Below are positions 46,901 through 58,035 of a DNA stretch of 64,000 nt, in pieces. The stretch is from Diadema setosum. Lineage: Eukaryota; Echinodermata; Echinoidea; Diadematoida; Diadematidae. The translations under genes were made by a program, and so were the position numbers. Location: assembly GCA_033980235.1 (NCBI GenBank), contig CM067062.1, forward strand, positions 16,621,301 through 16,685,300, read 5' to 3'. The stretch's first letter is position 1. The number at the start of each line of letters is the position of its first letter. The notes beneath the pieces are model-generated. The model was not told the DNA's origin. It searched no databases and worked only from the letters and a program-made list of their open reading frames with translations.

Positions 46901-47949
46901 GTGCAAATCGATACGTACTTGTCGTAGTTGACTATTTCACAAAATATGTCAACCTCTACCCTATGCCAAATCAGACAGCGACTTCTGTAGCAGACTGCCT
47001 ATTCGACAATTTCATTTGTCAACATGGCATTCCTGACTCTATTCATTCCGACCAAGGTCGACAATTTGAGTCGAATCTCATGACTACGTTGTGTGCAAAA
47101 CTTGGAATTTCCAAAACACGCACCACCCCCTATCACCCTCAGTCAGATGGTTTAGTCGAAAGACATAACCGCACCCTCAAACTTGAACTTGGTAAACGCC
47201 TTTCCTCTGCCCTTACTGACTGGGACCTTGTCCTCAGCCAGCATCAATTTGCGTACAACACTACACCTAATTCCACTACAGGTTTCACCCCCTACTTTCT
47301 TGTCCACGGACGTGAAGCTTCCACCCCTCTCTCAGTCTTGACCTCATCTGACCCCGTTGCAACATCACACACACCAGATGATTACGCAACAACCCTCCTT
47401 CGCCGTTTGCACTCAGCGTTTGAGCACGCCGATGCAAAGACCGAACGAGCGCGACACTCACAAAAAGCGCATTATGACAGAACCACACGTTTCATCCCAT
47501 ACGAAGTAGGAGACAAAGTGCTTGTAACTGTTCCAACTCGTGAAAAGCTCTCTGCGAAATGGAAAGGCCCCTATCGCATAATGAGGAAAGATGACAATGG
47601 TATTCTGTACCACCTATCGGATTTGTCTAATCCCAGCTCTCCCCCTAAAGTTCTCCACTACAACCGCCTCAAACCCTATCTTGAACCCACATCACAACCC
47701 GCGCCCCCTTTCACTCCCAACCCGCCCTCTCCACCTACATCTGAGGAACAAGTTGTTTTTCACATACCTGTGTTTCCACTTCCTACCTACTCGTCTTATC
47801 AACCAACTGCTGAAGCTCCATCTCCTCCTCCTCCTCCTCCTCTTCTACCTTCCCATGATGCCCATGCCCGGAATCATGACCCTCACACCCACACTCGTAG
47901 TGGTAGGTTAATTAAGAGACCTGATTTTTATGGTATTCCCCTTTACTGA
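43927..47949 (+). CDS. pol: Retrotransposon Pol polyprotein (protease, RT, RNase H, integrase)
   Basis: About 1340 codons read after the -1 shift; the frame is open from 43876. It is expected to be made as a Gag-Pol fusion, since no ATG suits an independent start. Domains by nucleotide position: aspartic protease DTGA at 44059; reverse transcriptase with FCVDYRKLN, SSGYWQ and the YLDD catalytic box at 45337; RNase H with D 45784, E 45907, D 45982 and D 46129; integrase zinc finger H 46666, H 46687, C 46777, C 46786; and integrase core D 46873, D 47050, E 47158 (D-x35-E). A GPY/F module follows (KWKGPY, GPY at 47566). A proline-rich linker separates RNase H from integrase and another closes the protein. 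No internal stop or frameshift was found. Function: copying the element's RNA to DNA and inserting it. Confidence 0.96.
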   Translation, partial: LKQAESTGHLSASSTETQPRPSPPPSISSRLLISIGSTAIHALVDTGATLSLIDEQLRFSLPSLSSRPYLSLPTPIKAVSGDVVDTLGSILVDFSSHSAQFSHHFQVARGIHPQVILGWDFLCAHQACLDLNQGSISLSSISLPFVEPALTVPLVVSAVVDVEVVIPPWSETVLPISLGETFVNSSSDIDGVLEPTNELPVVVACTLSSVVDGAIPVRVANPTSSSITLYPGMPLGEFHPLLGRSGEQYCASNVTQPIPSTNSHTSPSFYLSSTSLTSDERAQVTALLNEYADVFSQSADDYGRTDLVQHVIPTDTAPPIRQRAYRTSPNIRQEIKQQCDRLLEAGVIEPSSSPWSSPVVMVKKKSGSYRFCVDYRKLNRVTCPDSHPLPRIDDTLDALAGNVYFSTIDLSSGYWQVAMDPDDKPKTAFTTGTDLYQFTVMPMGLRNAPSTFQRLMQLVLRGLHWDSVLVYLDDIIIFGRTFDEKLGRLRAVFDRLRSAGLKLRPDKCTFFQKQVTFLGHVISAAGVLPDPTNIDKVRSWPTPRNVTELRAFLGLCSYYRRFVKNFAHVARSLYALTMKGALFEWSDECEQAFRTLRDTLTSPPIMSFPVFSEPFTLHTDASNFAIGAVLTQRLNGKEHVIAYASRALSQTERRWSTYDRELWAIVWSVRHFRHYLLTSPFTIITDHKPLVGLRRLPVGHDSGTATSRRSRWALELETFDWVIEHRDGARHANADALSRVPPPPEPPEPPIISVVSIPPSHSLPPLSSSPPISSSSCSCHHSSLVSPPPTQTDNPAVTTDPTPSLPSQTATPPGTGNLDTLCASLLADGHRLHQAQQSDPTLSKVMSWIRSGSIPPRSAIPRYEIPLRKFHSELERLEIHDGLLCRIRRLPSGAMNRQVVIPHSLIPLVLSILHGGPLSGHFSADKVLQKADQMCYWPGMRSDIADFCNRCLPCQVRRNPVPAHRAPLKPIPSSRPFQRIGVDITELPLTPRANRYVLVVVDYFTKYVNLYPMPNQTATSVADCLFDNFICQHGIPDSIHSDQGRQFESNLMTTLCAKLGISKTRTTPYHPQSDGLVERHNRTLKLELGKRLSSALTDWDLVLSQHQFAYNTTPNSTTGFTPYFLVHGREASTPLSVLTSSDPVATSHTPDDYATTLLRRLHSAFEHADAKTERARHSQKAHYDRTTRFIPYEVGDKVLVTVPTREKLSAKWKGPYRIMRKDDNGILYHLSDLSNPSSPPKVLHYNRLKPYLEPTSQPAPPFTPNPPSPPTSEEQVVFHIPVFPLPTYSSYQPTAEAPSPPPPPPLLPSHDAHARNHDPHTHTRSGRLIKRPDFYGIPLY

Positions 47950-48578
47950 GATAATTACACGTGGACAATGGCTGTACTACGTTATTAGTTATGATAATAA
48001 TGATGTAATTCTAATGCTGATGCCTAGTTATAGGATATGTTTATCCTAAAAGAAATTGATTTTGCCTTAATGTTATGTCTCTTGATGCCTGCTGACTTTA
48101 TGTGATGGTTAATTTTGTCTTAACTGGCATTTCCGGATTAGGTGAAAGCTGAATTCACCGATTTCAACGTTTTTCATCCAACAGGTTCAGTCCTTATTGT
48201 ATGATCATAATGTTACACAGCCGATAGTTGTTACGATAACTTTAGGTGTACTTGAATTACATTGATATCTTATGTTTGTCTTGTGTTTTTATGCCATTTT
48301 GTTTACTGTAATCAGTTGATTACATTATCATGTTTGTATTTATATCATGTTTCATATGTTGAACTATGTTTCCAGTATCAGTCAGTCAATCATTTTAATC
48401 ACCACTTTCACTCAATTTGCCGATTTTGCTTACTTTTGTTCAGTTAATCACATCTACGTGTGTTCGAGTATACGCTTTTGATATTACAATTTGTACATTC
48501 CCTTGCAATATTTAAGAATAATGTTTGTTTTATTTCCTATATGAAACGAGGACGTTTCTTTTTGAAATGCCGGACGAA
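47950..48578 (+). other. Retrotransposon 3' non-coding region
   Basis: 629 bp of AT-rich DNA from the pol stop to the 3' LTR. No envelope ORF. The expected polypurine tract next to the LTR is weak: GAAACGAGGACG at about 48542-48553 is the nearest purine-rich text, and the last bases before the LTR are GCCGGACGAA. Confidence 0.7.
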
Positions 48579-49418
48579 TGTAAGACCCAAAATTGTGTCT
48601 ATCTCCCCACTCCTCACTTTCCCACTGTAGATGTCCTTGCGGTGCATTATGAGGCACTACGGACTGATTTATTTGGAAAGTGGTCAGTCCCCACTGACCC
48701 ATGCCACCCACCGATTATGAGCCCCTTTGTTTAGACTTCTCCCTAAAACACTTGACCGGCACATTCCTTTGTGCTGAGACCACTATTACATAATAGTGAG
48801 TTCATTCATAAACTCTCATGACCAAATATGGTATAAAGACTTTCCCCTTCCCAAATTTGGATTGCCTTCTAAGAAATATCCTGCATATGTATTAGTGAAT
48901 AATAATCTCCTCCTTCATTTTATGTAAAGTACCAACGATAATATATTCACAAGTTTAAGTATAAATTTCCCTGCAAATCCACACTCTTAGTTCTTGTTCA
49001 GCCAAACTTACACTGGTTCGGCCAGACCTCTTGCCACCCGGCAGAGGGATATCAGCGATACACTCTAGCCCCGATTGGGAGCATACCAGGGAGTGCCAAG
49101 TGGTCATATATTGAGATTGTACTTTCACCAAGTTCCTGTATTACTACAAATAAAGTATACATTCTGGCTGAACTGTACTTTCCTTCGCGTCTCTTCGTCA
49201 TCATTATCATTGTGTCATCCAGCTGAGACTGTCATCGCACATTCTACTGAACTGTTATACATTTATAGTAACACTCAGTTATACAAGTGTTACGAGTGGT
49301 GACTTTGCATTATTATCATCGTCGTGATCCTGATACTTATACTCCAGTGACACTCGCCTACAAAGTCCACGCATACCACATACTACAACAATCCAATCAA
49401 AAACACCCGAGTGTTACA
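48579..49418 (+). repeat. 3' LTR
   Basis: Offset 7691 bp from the 5' LTR and identical except for one base (48932). Followed by the CTAG duplication at 49419-49422. Confidence 0.97.
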
Positions 49419-49551
49419 CTAGTCTGTATACTCCAGACTCACTACCTGCGAAGTCTCGTGTTTGTGCAATTAGTAGTTAGGTGAAAATAAGAGCAAAAAG
49501 ACAACCAACTTTAAGAGAAGATACTGGACATGCACAACTAGATCATCCTCC

Positions 49552-49597
49552 TGCGCATGCGTTTTCTACTGGTGAGTGCACGCTTAGCCAATCAGCG
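49552..49597. promoter_or_regulatory. Promoter-like cluster: NRF1-type site and CCAAT box
   Basis: TGCGCATGCG (49552-49561) matches the NRF1 palindrome and AGCCAATCAGCG (49586-49597) is a strong NF-Y CCAAT box; CpG-rich text follows to about 49640. It lies 130 bp beyond the retrotransposon. No linked exon was identified; the 103-codon ORF covering it (49481-49792) is not recognisable. Confidence 0.35.
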
Positions 49598-49799
49598 GTG
49601 TCAGGCTCGGCGCAATGCGACAGAGGTCGAATTTCGGTCAGCAGGGTGGTGAGTGGGCAAGAGAGGAACCCTGCTTTGTGCTTCAACTGTTTCAAGCAGC
49701 ACAAAAACCAATACATCGGACTGCGTATTCCTTACGCCATGGATTTTACGTGGGTCACAAGTGACAGTGAACTCGATTTTTTCCAGACATAGCTGTGCG

Positions 49800-52700
49800 T
49801 CAAATGATACAGAAAAGATATTTGGAGAGCAGCATGGATATACTACCATAAGTCATATACCGAAGTTTCATTTTTGTGCAATGAAGGAAAATGTGAGAAA
49901 ATAACACTTGTTTTGAGACCAAATTTTCTGTTTTGGAAGCTAAGTTTCGACATTATTTTCACACGTTTATCCTCAATAAAACCCCAAATAACTAACATTA
50001 CGAGTTAGAGAATAGTTTCTTCTTCAGTTTGCTGTATAGGTTTAATCATTTGATGGCTTTGAGGTGAGATATTGCGATTGTCCTGCAACACTTCCCCAGC
50101 GGTTTTACGCACACAAGCTGTCTACTTTTTGCAACTGAGGCTTCGAGGTCATAAGCTTTTGGCGAGTTAATTGCACCCTAGCGCCGCGCCTGGCTAGGGA
50201 GTATTTCTTAAACCTTACGTTAAAGGGGTTTCCATTTCAGATGAGCTTTCTATGGAGTTCTTGATTACTTTCTATCAAAGTTTCACTATTGTTGTATACT
50301 CTCTTCATCCCACAATGTATCATCTAAATTCTTTCTTTGCCACAAAAAAAGAGTGAATTGCATGTTGTTATCAGAAAATTATATCAATATATCTGAATTT
50401 AATTGAATTGAGTTGAATTGGATTGAATTGAGAGTTATCAAACATGCAGAGGAGTTGCATGAATATATCAAGTTTGAAATTGCAAGATGAAGATGAGAAT
50501 TCCTTAAATTTTACCAGATGCACACAAAGGATAGTATGTTCATGAAGCTGAAATGCTACATTCTCATCACTTCTACTGCAGAAGGGGGCTGCATGGAAGC
50601 AGGGAGATAAAAGAAAACTTTAGTCTCACCTCCCTGATGGAAGTGGGTAGGGAGGGGTGGATCAGGGAGGTGGGTATCTCTTCCACCTCCCTGGGTGGAT
50701 GGAGCTTGGAACCAGCTCCTTGTGATGGACTGGGGAGTGGTATCAAGATTGGGCCACATTAGTGTCATATGACTTCAAGGCAAACAATTAAGATGTCTAT
50801 CACTGATAGAAGCCTGAGACTTGACACCCAAGTTGACCTTATCAGGTCTGCCTCATTAGAGTGACTGGCTACGTAGGAGGAGGCAGAATTTTTTTAATGT
50901 ATTCATGCACCCCTGTCTTGCCAGCCCACTTAATCAACACAGGCAGATAAGTCTCTCCTTGAGCTTCCAGCAGCTGAAATGAATATCATGTCCACACAAA
51001 AATCAGTTCTTTGTCTTTGTGTGAGCATATATCCTCCGGCAATACTTTCTTTCAGTTTTCTCAATGCTCAAGGTATTAAAGCTAGGACTATATTTGGATT
51101 AGAAGTCATTTTTCTTTTCAATATGATGCATGACTAGAATCTCAATGATTTGATAAGTTTTGCATTAAGATATCTTTTATAATTTTTGGTCACAAATGGC
51201 AGCAATCCATACCTGTGATTACCATGCCTTAGACCAACTGGAAGAGTGTAGGTCTATACCAACTCTAAGCATGTCCAAAGTCACATTGAGGATGCTCGGC
51301 ATTATTATGAAGTAAGGGACAATAACCTTCAATTGTTTCACACAAAATTTGTATTGACAATAGTTTCTACACTTAAATAGCCAGTGCAGCTTTAAAATGA
51401 GATTATCATTGGTGGCAGGTAATCTGACTCGTGATGCAATGGTTATAATTGTTTTGGCTCTTCCAGCTGTGTGGCATGTTGGATGCCTTGGATGGCAGGC
51501 AGACAGTCAAGCAAATAAACTTGCTATATCTCTACAGACATAAATGAGACATTAACAGCCTACCAGGCTATTAGTGTATCATGTCTGTGTTTAGAACTTC
51601 AGTCAGCCTTGTAAAAAGCTGTTTGTGCTGTTTCAAAGCAGTCTGAGACTGTCTTCTCTAGTACGTGACATCATTTACCATTAAAAAACCTGGCATAGGA
51701 CACCATCTTTAGGTTTGTCAATATTTCATGCCTTTGATGAATTGATCTTTATCACAAGGGAATTCCAATGCCTGTTTAGAGTTGATAAAACAGAGGAAGA
51801 TTGAATTGGTCTAAATGGTGAAGAGGATATGACAGGCATCAGTCAGAATTAAATGTTGTCATGATGAAAATTCAAGTTTTGAGTCTGGTGAATGGCCAAG
51901 TGGAGAAAATTTGATAAAGATAGTTTCTATTATGATGACTCTAAATCACCAACATTGTACGGCTGCTTTTGAAGGAGTTGCAAACAATTAGGAGAGGTAT
52001 CTTTGAAGATTCAATAGGAGTACACAAAATCCCGCTAATGAGCAAAGACCATCCAAGCATGTAGTTGTATTAACATTTCTGCGGATGTGTTTTTTGAGCT
52101 TGCCCTAGATCGCCCCATTCGAACAGAAGAAATCGTTCAAATCGCCGTCTATCAAAAAACAATCCAGAAGCACATGGGGGTGATTCCTGACACCGAGGAA
52201 GGTGCAGACTCTTACCCCCCTTGAGCAAAAATGTAGATCAAGCGACAACTATTTGGGGTATCCGTGGCAGTGCTGGAGGATATTGTTCTGCAAAAGTGTG
52301 ATGTCTGTTCTACTTTATTTCCATGATATTGATTTTCACCCACTGATGAGGGCTTTAACCCAATTATTCTGTTTCTCTTACACCACCCCGGATGGCTCCC
52401 TGAGTTCGTTCGAAGCCTGTTGAGGGTTGATCAGAGTTAAAGATCACACCAGCTGTGGATGATTTATGCGAGTCTGTGGAGTGACAATTACTACATGGTG
52501 ATTTATTTCCTTGCCACATTACATTATTTTGCCATTTTTCGGTACAATCTGCACTTGGAAAATCTGACAATTATGTCTCTAAACCTCCCAGAATGTTTTC
52601 TGAAAGAGACTGTCTTTTTTTTTCCTGTCAACCTTCCCTCTGATAGGGGGAAAATGTATCTTTTGTGCAAAAGAGGAGACTTTACCCCACATGATTAGAG

Positions 52701-53460
52701 ATCTACAGTATACTGCTAAACCCAACAATAACCATTTCCCCTTGATATAAAAATAGCCAATTACAGGCACATTAGATGATAGAAGAGATCTTTAGTGAAT
52801 CATATATGGACCTCCATTCCTTTATATCCGACTGGTATGGAATCCCCGCAGGGCGCTACAAGACCGTTGCAAACTGGACACCAGTCTCTCTGGTGTCAAC
52901 TGTCAAGAGCAGAGTGATACCTGCGCTTTGTAAGAATTCTCTCCCCCACTCCAGGGGAAAAGGTATCTCATGTTTCAGGGTAAATTGTAGGTGTGAAGGA
53001 ATCCCTTTCTCCCTCTGTCAACTAACCTTTAAAGACGCGTACATGTAGTCTGGGATACCATGAGAATGCTGTCCCCGGCTCTGATATATTTTCGAGAATA
53101 CCTGTAACAAATTGCGCTCACGTTTATCACTGATCTCTTTGTCAGTACACACACACAGCGAAAGAATCTAGAACTGGAATCGATAAGCGTATGTCTGGAT
53201 GCACGTGCATACAATGATATTCGCTGATCGGTGCTATTGTTGGTATTCCAATGTACCCCGATGGGCAGCGGATTAATTGGGCACCCATAAATCCCTCTGC
53301 TACCGGGTTTGTAGATGAGGGGGAGGAGAAGGTGAAGGGGAGAAGGAAAGATGATTGATAAAGGAGATGAAATAAACCCTCTTTGTCACAAACTGGAAAG
53401 AAATACAGACCATAGCACACTGAATTGCTTCTATTTCTGACTACTGTTTCCTATTTACTT
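49800..53460. other. Non-coding, no gene recognised
   Basis: AT-rich DNA with a GAATT-type tail (50398-50432), a CAGGGAGGTGG hairpin (50663-50693) and GC-richer patches at 52810-53060 and 53240-53340 that gave no recognisable protein on either strand. Confidence 0.45.
50663..50693. repeat. Hairpin CAGGGAGGTGG/CCACCTCCCTG
   Basis: An 11-bp perfect stem with a 9-nt loop. A related hairpin (CAGGGAGGT/ACCTCCCTG) is at 62011-62036, and both are near the shared phrase GTCTCACCTCCCTG (50619, 62023). Confidence 0.7.
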
Positions 53461-53466
53461 AAAGCT

Positions 53467-53858
53467 TTAAAGGGATTGTACAGTTTTGGTTGAGACCTAA
53501 TTTCAGGTTTCTAACGTTTTTTGGTGAGATAATGAGAAACCTCTTATGAAATATGAAAGAGCATGTAATTTTAAGAAGGATTCAACGTTTATTTGATGAA
53601 AATTGGTTTTCAAATGGCTGAGATATCCCAAAAAGTGCTAATAATAAAAGGCGACATGCCACAACTTTATTAGGATCTCTTTGTTTCACTTTGTTTTTGG
53701 ATATCTCAGCCATTTTAAAACCGATTTTAATCGAATAAACTTTTGATATCCCTTAGAACTGCATGCTCTTTGACATCTCATAGAGTGGTTTCTGAATATC
53801 TCGCAAAACATTAAAAGCTAAATCCTCACCTTGACCAGAACTGTACACACCCTTTAAA
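53467..53858. mobile_element. Long-arm foldback MITE with TTAA ends
   Basis: It starts TTAAAGGGATTGTACAGTTTTGG and its right end, reverse-complemented, reads TTAAAGGGTGTGTACAGTTCTGG. Inside, long arms are inverted copies: AATGGCTGAGATATCC near 53614 against GGATATCTCAGCCATT near 53699. TTAA borders both ends. Relatives lie at about 35480-35816 and 62400-62556. Confidence 0.8.
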
Positions 53859-53859
53859 G

Positions 53860-56800
53860 CTTTAATATCATTACATGTTGTTTCGCTGGGCCATTGTCTT
53901 TGTTGTTGTGATGGAGTCTAGGTTTGTTGGGGAGTTGCATCTCACCAAATTACACAAAGTTTGGTAAAAATTAGTATTTCCCAAATGAATAGGTCTGCAG
54001 GTTTGTTTCAATGCAAAAAACAAACAAACAAACAAACAAACAAAAAACCCTTAATCATCAAGGTAAGAACTGACAATATCTCTCTCTCTAAAAAAAAAAA
54101 AAAAAAAAAAAAAAAGATTGCCATTACAACCATAGTAGTAAAATGCAATTTGGAATCATTCTATTGTCACTGAATCCGTCATGTCTTCATCAATTAATTC
54201 ATTAGTGTCAGAACATGCATCCAAACATGCAGGGATAATGCAGGCGGGAGAAGGGATAGGAATTTTGGTGTGAACAGGACTTTGTTTGGGGTCTGCTGCA
54301 TGGCAGGTAGCTGTCTGGAGTAACACCTGATACTGGAGACCAAGGTGTGGGCTGGCCCAGGGGCCTACAGCAGCACTCTTACCCTCACAGAGAGGTCGGC
54401 AGGAGGGCGATCCAGGCCTCACACTTCAGCCAAACAACAACAGTACAAATGCAGAGAAAATTAGAAAGAAGTGAATCATTTGAGAATGTCTTTGTCTGCA
54501 GAAATCTGGGGCACTCTGAAATAGATTCAAAGTCCGAACAACAAGAAACAACCAAGACTTTAATCTTCTGTTTTGATCTGCGGTCAGAAGCTAAACATAC
54601 CACTCCAGAAGAAGAAAAGGGGGGGGGGGGTTATGTGCCATTCACCCCAGTTCTGGAACTCCATTCTGCCCAGACTACATCCTTATTATTATCTATAAAC
54701 AACTTGTTTTTGCCGGTTTATTGAATGGAATGGAGAAGAACTTACATGACTGTAATTTTGCCATAAATATTTGCAGTGTAAGCAAATTTTATTTCTCTGC
54801 TAGATTCATTCTGCTGTGCACAAAAATAAAATCCACAATAATTTCATCACCCTCTCAATCTTTCTTCTATAAGATGGAGCTAGAATTCCACAAGAGTCAC
54901 AGCGGTATCCATGCAGTGTCAAGACCCAACATCAATTCTTGTCGCTCCAATGCGAAAAAAAAAAAAAAAAATGCTGATGCAACCATGTCAGCTAAGTGAC
55001 ATCTCATCATGGGGCTAAATGGTTGCAAACATGTCATAAACACTACGCACATAGAGATCATTAAACACTTGAGACGTAACCACGGAGCATTTCGTTGTTT
55101 CCACTGCGCGCTGCCACCTTTGGTGATGTTGATAACTCAATGATGCTGTTGCTATGACGACAATGATATTCCCTCCACAGTTCTTTCTCCGTAATGTGAC
55201 TATTTGAATTGGGGGTATAGACGGGTGATTAGTCTCAAATTCAAAATACATGCAGCTATGTCTGACTGTGCGGGTAGAAGTTTCATGCTTTTCCAGACTT
55301 GTGTATACTCACTGTTGCTGTTGGGATTAGTGTACAAAACAATCTCCTCCAAATGTCATCCATTAATCATGTACATAGCTTGAAAGAGATCAAGCATTAG
55401 CCTGTCTGTGGATGGATTACTACTGCTAAACTGGTATCAAACAATAAAATTGACACCCACCTACCTTTAACATATCAAAACACCTCATTGTTTATCTAGG
55501 GTGATTTATTGGGACAACATATTGGATAACTTCTGTCAATAATCCCCACTTGGGATTACATACATGACCCTAGACCACCTGATAACCCTCAGAAAAAGCA
55601 ACCTGACATTCATTTCTATGTGGGGGACTATTATGATATGCCAATTATGTTGATATTGGAAAACAGCAGAATTCATTATCCCAGCTTCTGGGATGGGTAG
55701 GTGGCAGATGGGAACATGCTGGTCTTGACTCGATGATGGTAAAAAAGCATGGAAGAGGAAAAACATTCAATGCTTTAGTTTCAGTTACACAGGTGCAATA
55801 GAGCATGTCTTCATATTTGAAACAATCTATGGAAATCTTTGTTCCTCATTGCTGTTGTTGTTAGGGGTTTAAGGTTATTGCTGTGTGTTTTTTTTTTAAC
55901 TGACATAAGATTATACCTGTGGTAGGCCTATTTATTCAATGTGAGTTTGAGGAATACGTGTGGTGTCTGACTATGCATGCCCTGATCACTGTGTCTCTGT
56001 TCTTCTCTTTAAAGCCATGTTAGCATGTGTTCATGATTTCCTGTTGATGCGTTTCAGATGCGGCTGCCCTGGAAAAAAATTCTTGTCCATATTGATTGTT
56101 TTTTTACAGTATAAACAAAAGGAGATTATCTGATTAAGGGGCCAATCTACTCCATACAGGAAAAACAGAAAATTCCCCAATAACACTTACCACACCTCTG
56201 AAATTACTTCACAAATCAGAAAATCCGGATAACCTTTGCTGTCACACCCCTTCCCAAAAAGGACAGAGGGTCGTTTCATCAAGCCCGCTTTTCCCTAACC
56301 TTGTTGTTCGGTCAAGCAAAAAGTTGCAGAGAGCAAGCTCAAATTTCTGTTTTGAAAGTTGCTGAAAGTAAAGCATAACCCTCCAAATTAGATCTGCATT
56401 CAGGAAACATTCACACTGTGCAGAATTCTTACATATATATGATTTTGCCTCATTAGAATAATCTGATCTTTAAACATGAAATCAAATGAATGTGAGGAAA
56501 ATGGAAGGTCTGAAGGCAGAGACTAGTAAGAGGTTTCCCCATTGGTGATGATTGAATGACTAGTTTGACAGGCTTGTATAGCTAGTCTTATCAGAAAACC
56601 TCCTCATAATGAATGATGTCTTTAGGAATAGAATGGACATTCTATGATTTTACCTAATGGGGGATAACTTCTGGTTTATACTGCTTGATACCAAGAGTGG
56701 TTTTGTAGGTCTAGATGATCAACTTTTACAATCAACATTTGTGATATATCAGACTAGAAACATCACTGTTCCCCTGTGTGTTTCAACACTTGCCCAAGCA

Positions 56801-57540
56801 TTTATCCGCAAGTCAACAGGTCTTTGAGACTTTTAGAGTCTTATGGGGTTAAATAAACTATTGAATTGAATTGAATTGAATTTTGCTTTTGCATCAATGG
56901 GATAGGAAGGGAAGAGTTGTTGGGTTCATTAAAACAAAATATGATATGAACTTGACTTCAACCCACAAAGTAGGGTTTATATCTAAAAGACTAATTGACA
57001 GGGGCTCCATTCACACCCTGGTCCTGGAATATTTACCCCATAAATCCTAAATCCCTTCATCCAGACTGGCAACATATCATGACCTGTATAGCCTCCTTTG
57101 AGAGACTCACAATTTCCTTCAGATTTTTATCAACAAAAAGGATGAAGGAACTGAAGCAAAACATGAATTTCAGGCATCAAGCAGCAAATTACAGGCATTT
57201 GTATTTTTTTTTCTTCTTTATTATCCTTTTCTGGTCTTTTTTTTTTCAATCTTCTTTTGCCATGACATTCCACTGCTGTACAAATGGAAGCCATAATTTG
57301 ATGTCTTACAAAATACAAACATATTAAGGTTCAACAAGAACTTGGAAAAAGAAAACCGCTCCACATGAAGATAACAACTGTCTGTTTGTTGTTCCCACTT
57401 TCTTAACAGGCATGCCATATTCATGGAGAAAAAGAAAAAGTGGTTGTGTTTCCAATACTAATTCTAATACACTAGGAATACTGAAAGTCACGCTGTTCTA
57501 AGAAATCGATGAGACAAAAAAAAAAATCAAGGTAAGACAG
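53860..57540. other. Non-coding, no gene recognised
   Basis: AT-rich with poly-A tracts (54090-54114, 54955-54971) and a CAAA tract (54022-54043). A GC-richer patch at 54290-54430 has a minus-strand donor-like CTGTGAGG|GTAAGAG but no coding match. Confidence 0.45.
56840..56882 (+). repeat. Hairpin plus (TTGAA)n tail, possible LINE 3' end
   Basis: AGACTTTTAGAGTCT (about 56827-56841) can fold and is followed by AAATAAACTATTGAATTGAATTGAATTGAA. It resembles the tail architecture at 6225-6345. Confidence 0.35.
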
Positions 57541-57549
57541 TAACAGCAA

Positions 57550-58035
57550 TCACACAGCACCATCCCATGCATCCTATTCAGGTGGAAGAAAGCACTGACA
57601 ATTAAGCCATGTTCCCATGGCAACCGGGATTGCATCACCAAACTGGAGTGCTATCCTTCACACTTCAGTTAATATTGCTCCTCCTTGCATACATAACCTC
57701 ACAGAGAGAGAGCTTCTTGCTACCAGCACAATGTGAATACACAGACTGAATTGAAAAGGAAACAAATGTAGCACGCTCTGACCACGAAGCTACAACTGAT
57801 TGGTTTGTAGCTTCATGCTCTGACTGTCTCAGCTGTGAAGACATTGCTGGTTCTCTGTTTCCTGGAGGACAGCTTATGGAACGAGGAAGGAGCATGTAAG
57901 AAATGTGACAATGATTAGTATGCTTTTACATTCATGGGGTATCCTGATGGATGGAAGATAAGACACTGGACACCACGTTGCCATGGCAATAAGGATAGCA
58001 TCACTACATCCCCACTGGTAGTGCTTAGGTAGTAG
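57550..58035. repeat. Diverged ~90-bp duplication, each copy with a palindromic RFX/X-box site
   Basis: GTTCCCATGGCAAC (57611-57624) and GTTGCCATGGCAAT (57977-57990) lie in related contexts (ATTGCATCAC/ATAGCATCAC, then ACTGG.AGTGCT/ACTGGTAGTGCT). Both fit the RFX X-box. Whether it acts as a regulatory element is unknown. Confidence 0.4.

Larger units (their letters stand above)
40888..49418 (+). mobile_element. Complete Ty3/Gypsy LTR retrotransposon
   Basis: An 8531-bp element: two 840-bp LTRs, a tRNA-Leu primer-binding site, gag and pol open from end to end, and flanking CTAG duplications (40884-40887 and 49419-49422). Domain order protease, reverse transcriptase, RNase H, integrase is that of Ty3/Gypsy (Metaviridae), not Copia. 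The LTRs differ at one base that I could see (41241 A against 48932 C), so insertion is recent and the copy may be active. There is no envelope-like ORF; 47950-48578 is non-coding. All catalytic motifs checked are intact. It lies in presumed intron 1 of the TRAF4-like gene, in the opposite orientation. Confidence 0.97.

Noticed and set aside
48262..48447. Small hydrophobic ORF after pol as an envelope remnant
   Set aside because: Only 61 codons, in AT-rich DNA, with no signal peptide, cleavage site or fusion-type motif.
54156..54422. 88-codon GC-rich minus-strand ORF
   Set aside because: Checked for a RING or other zinc-binding pattern; cysteine spacing does not fit any and no domain is recognisable.
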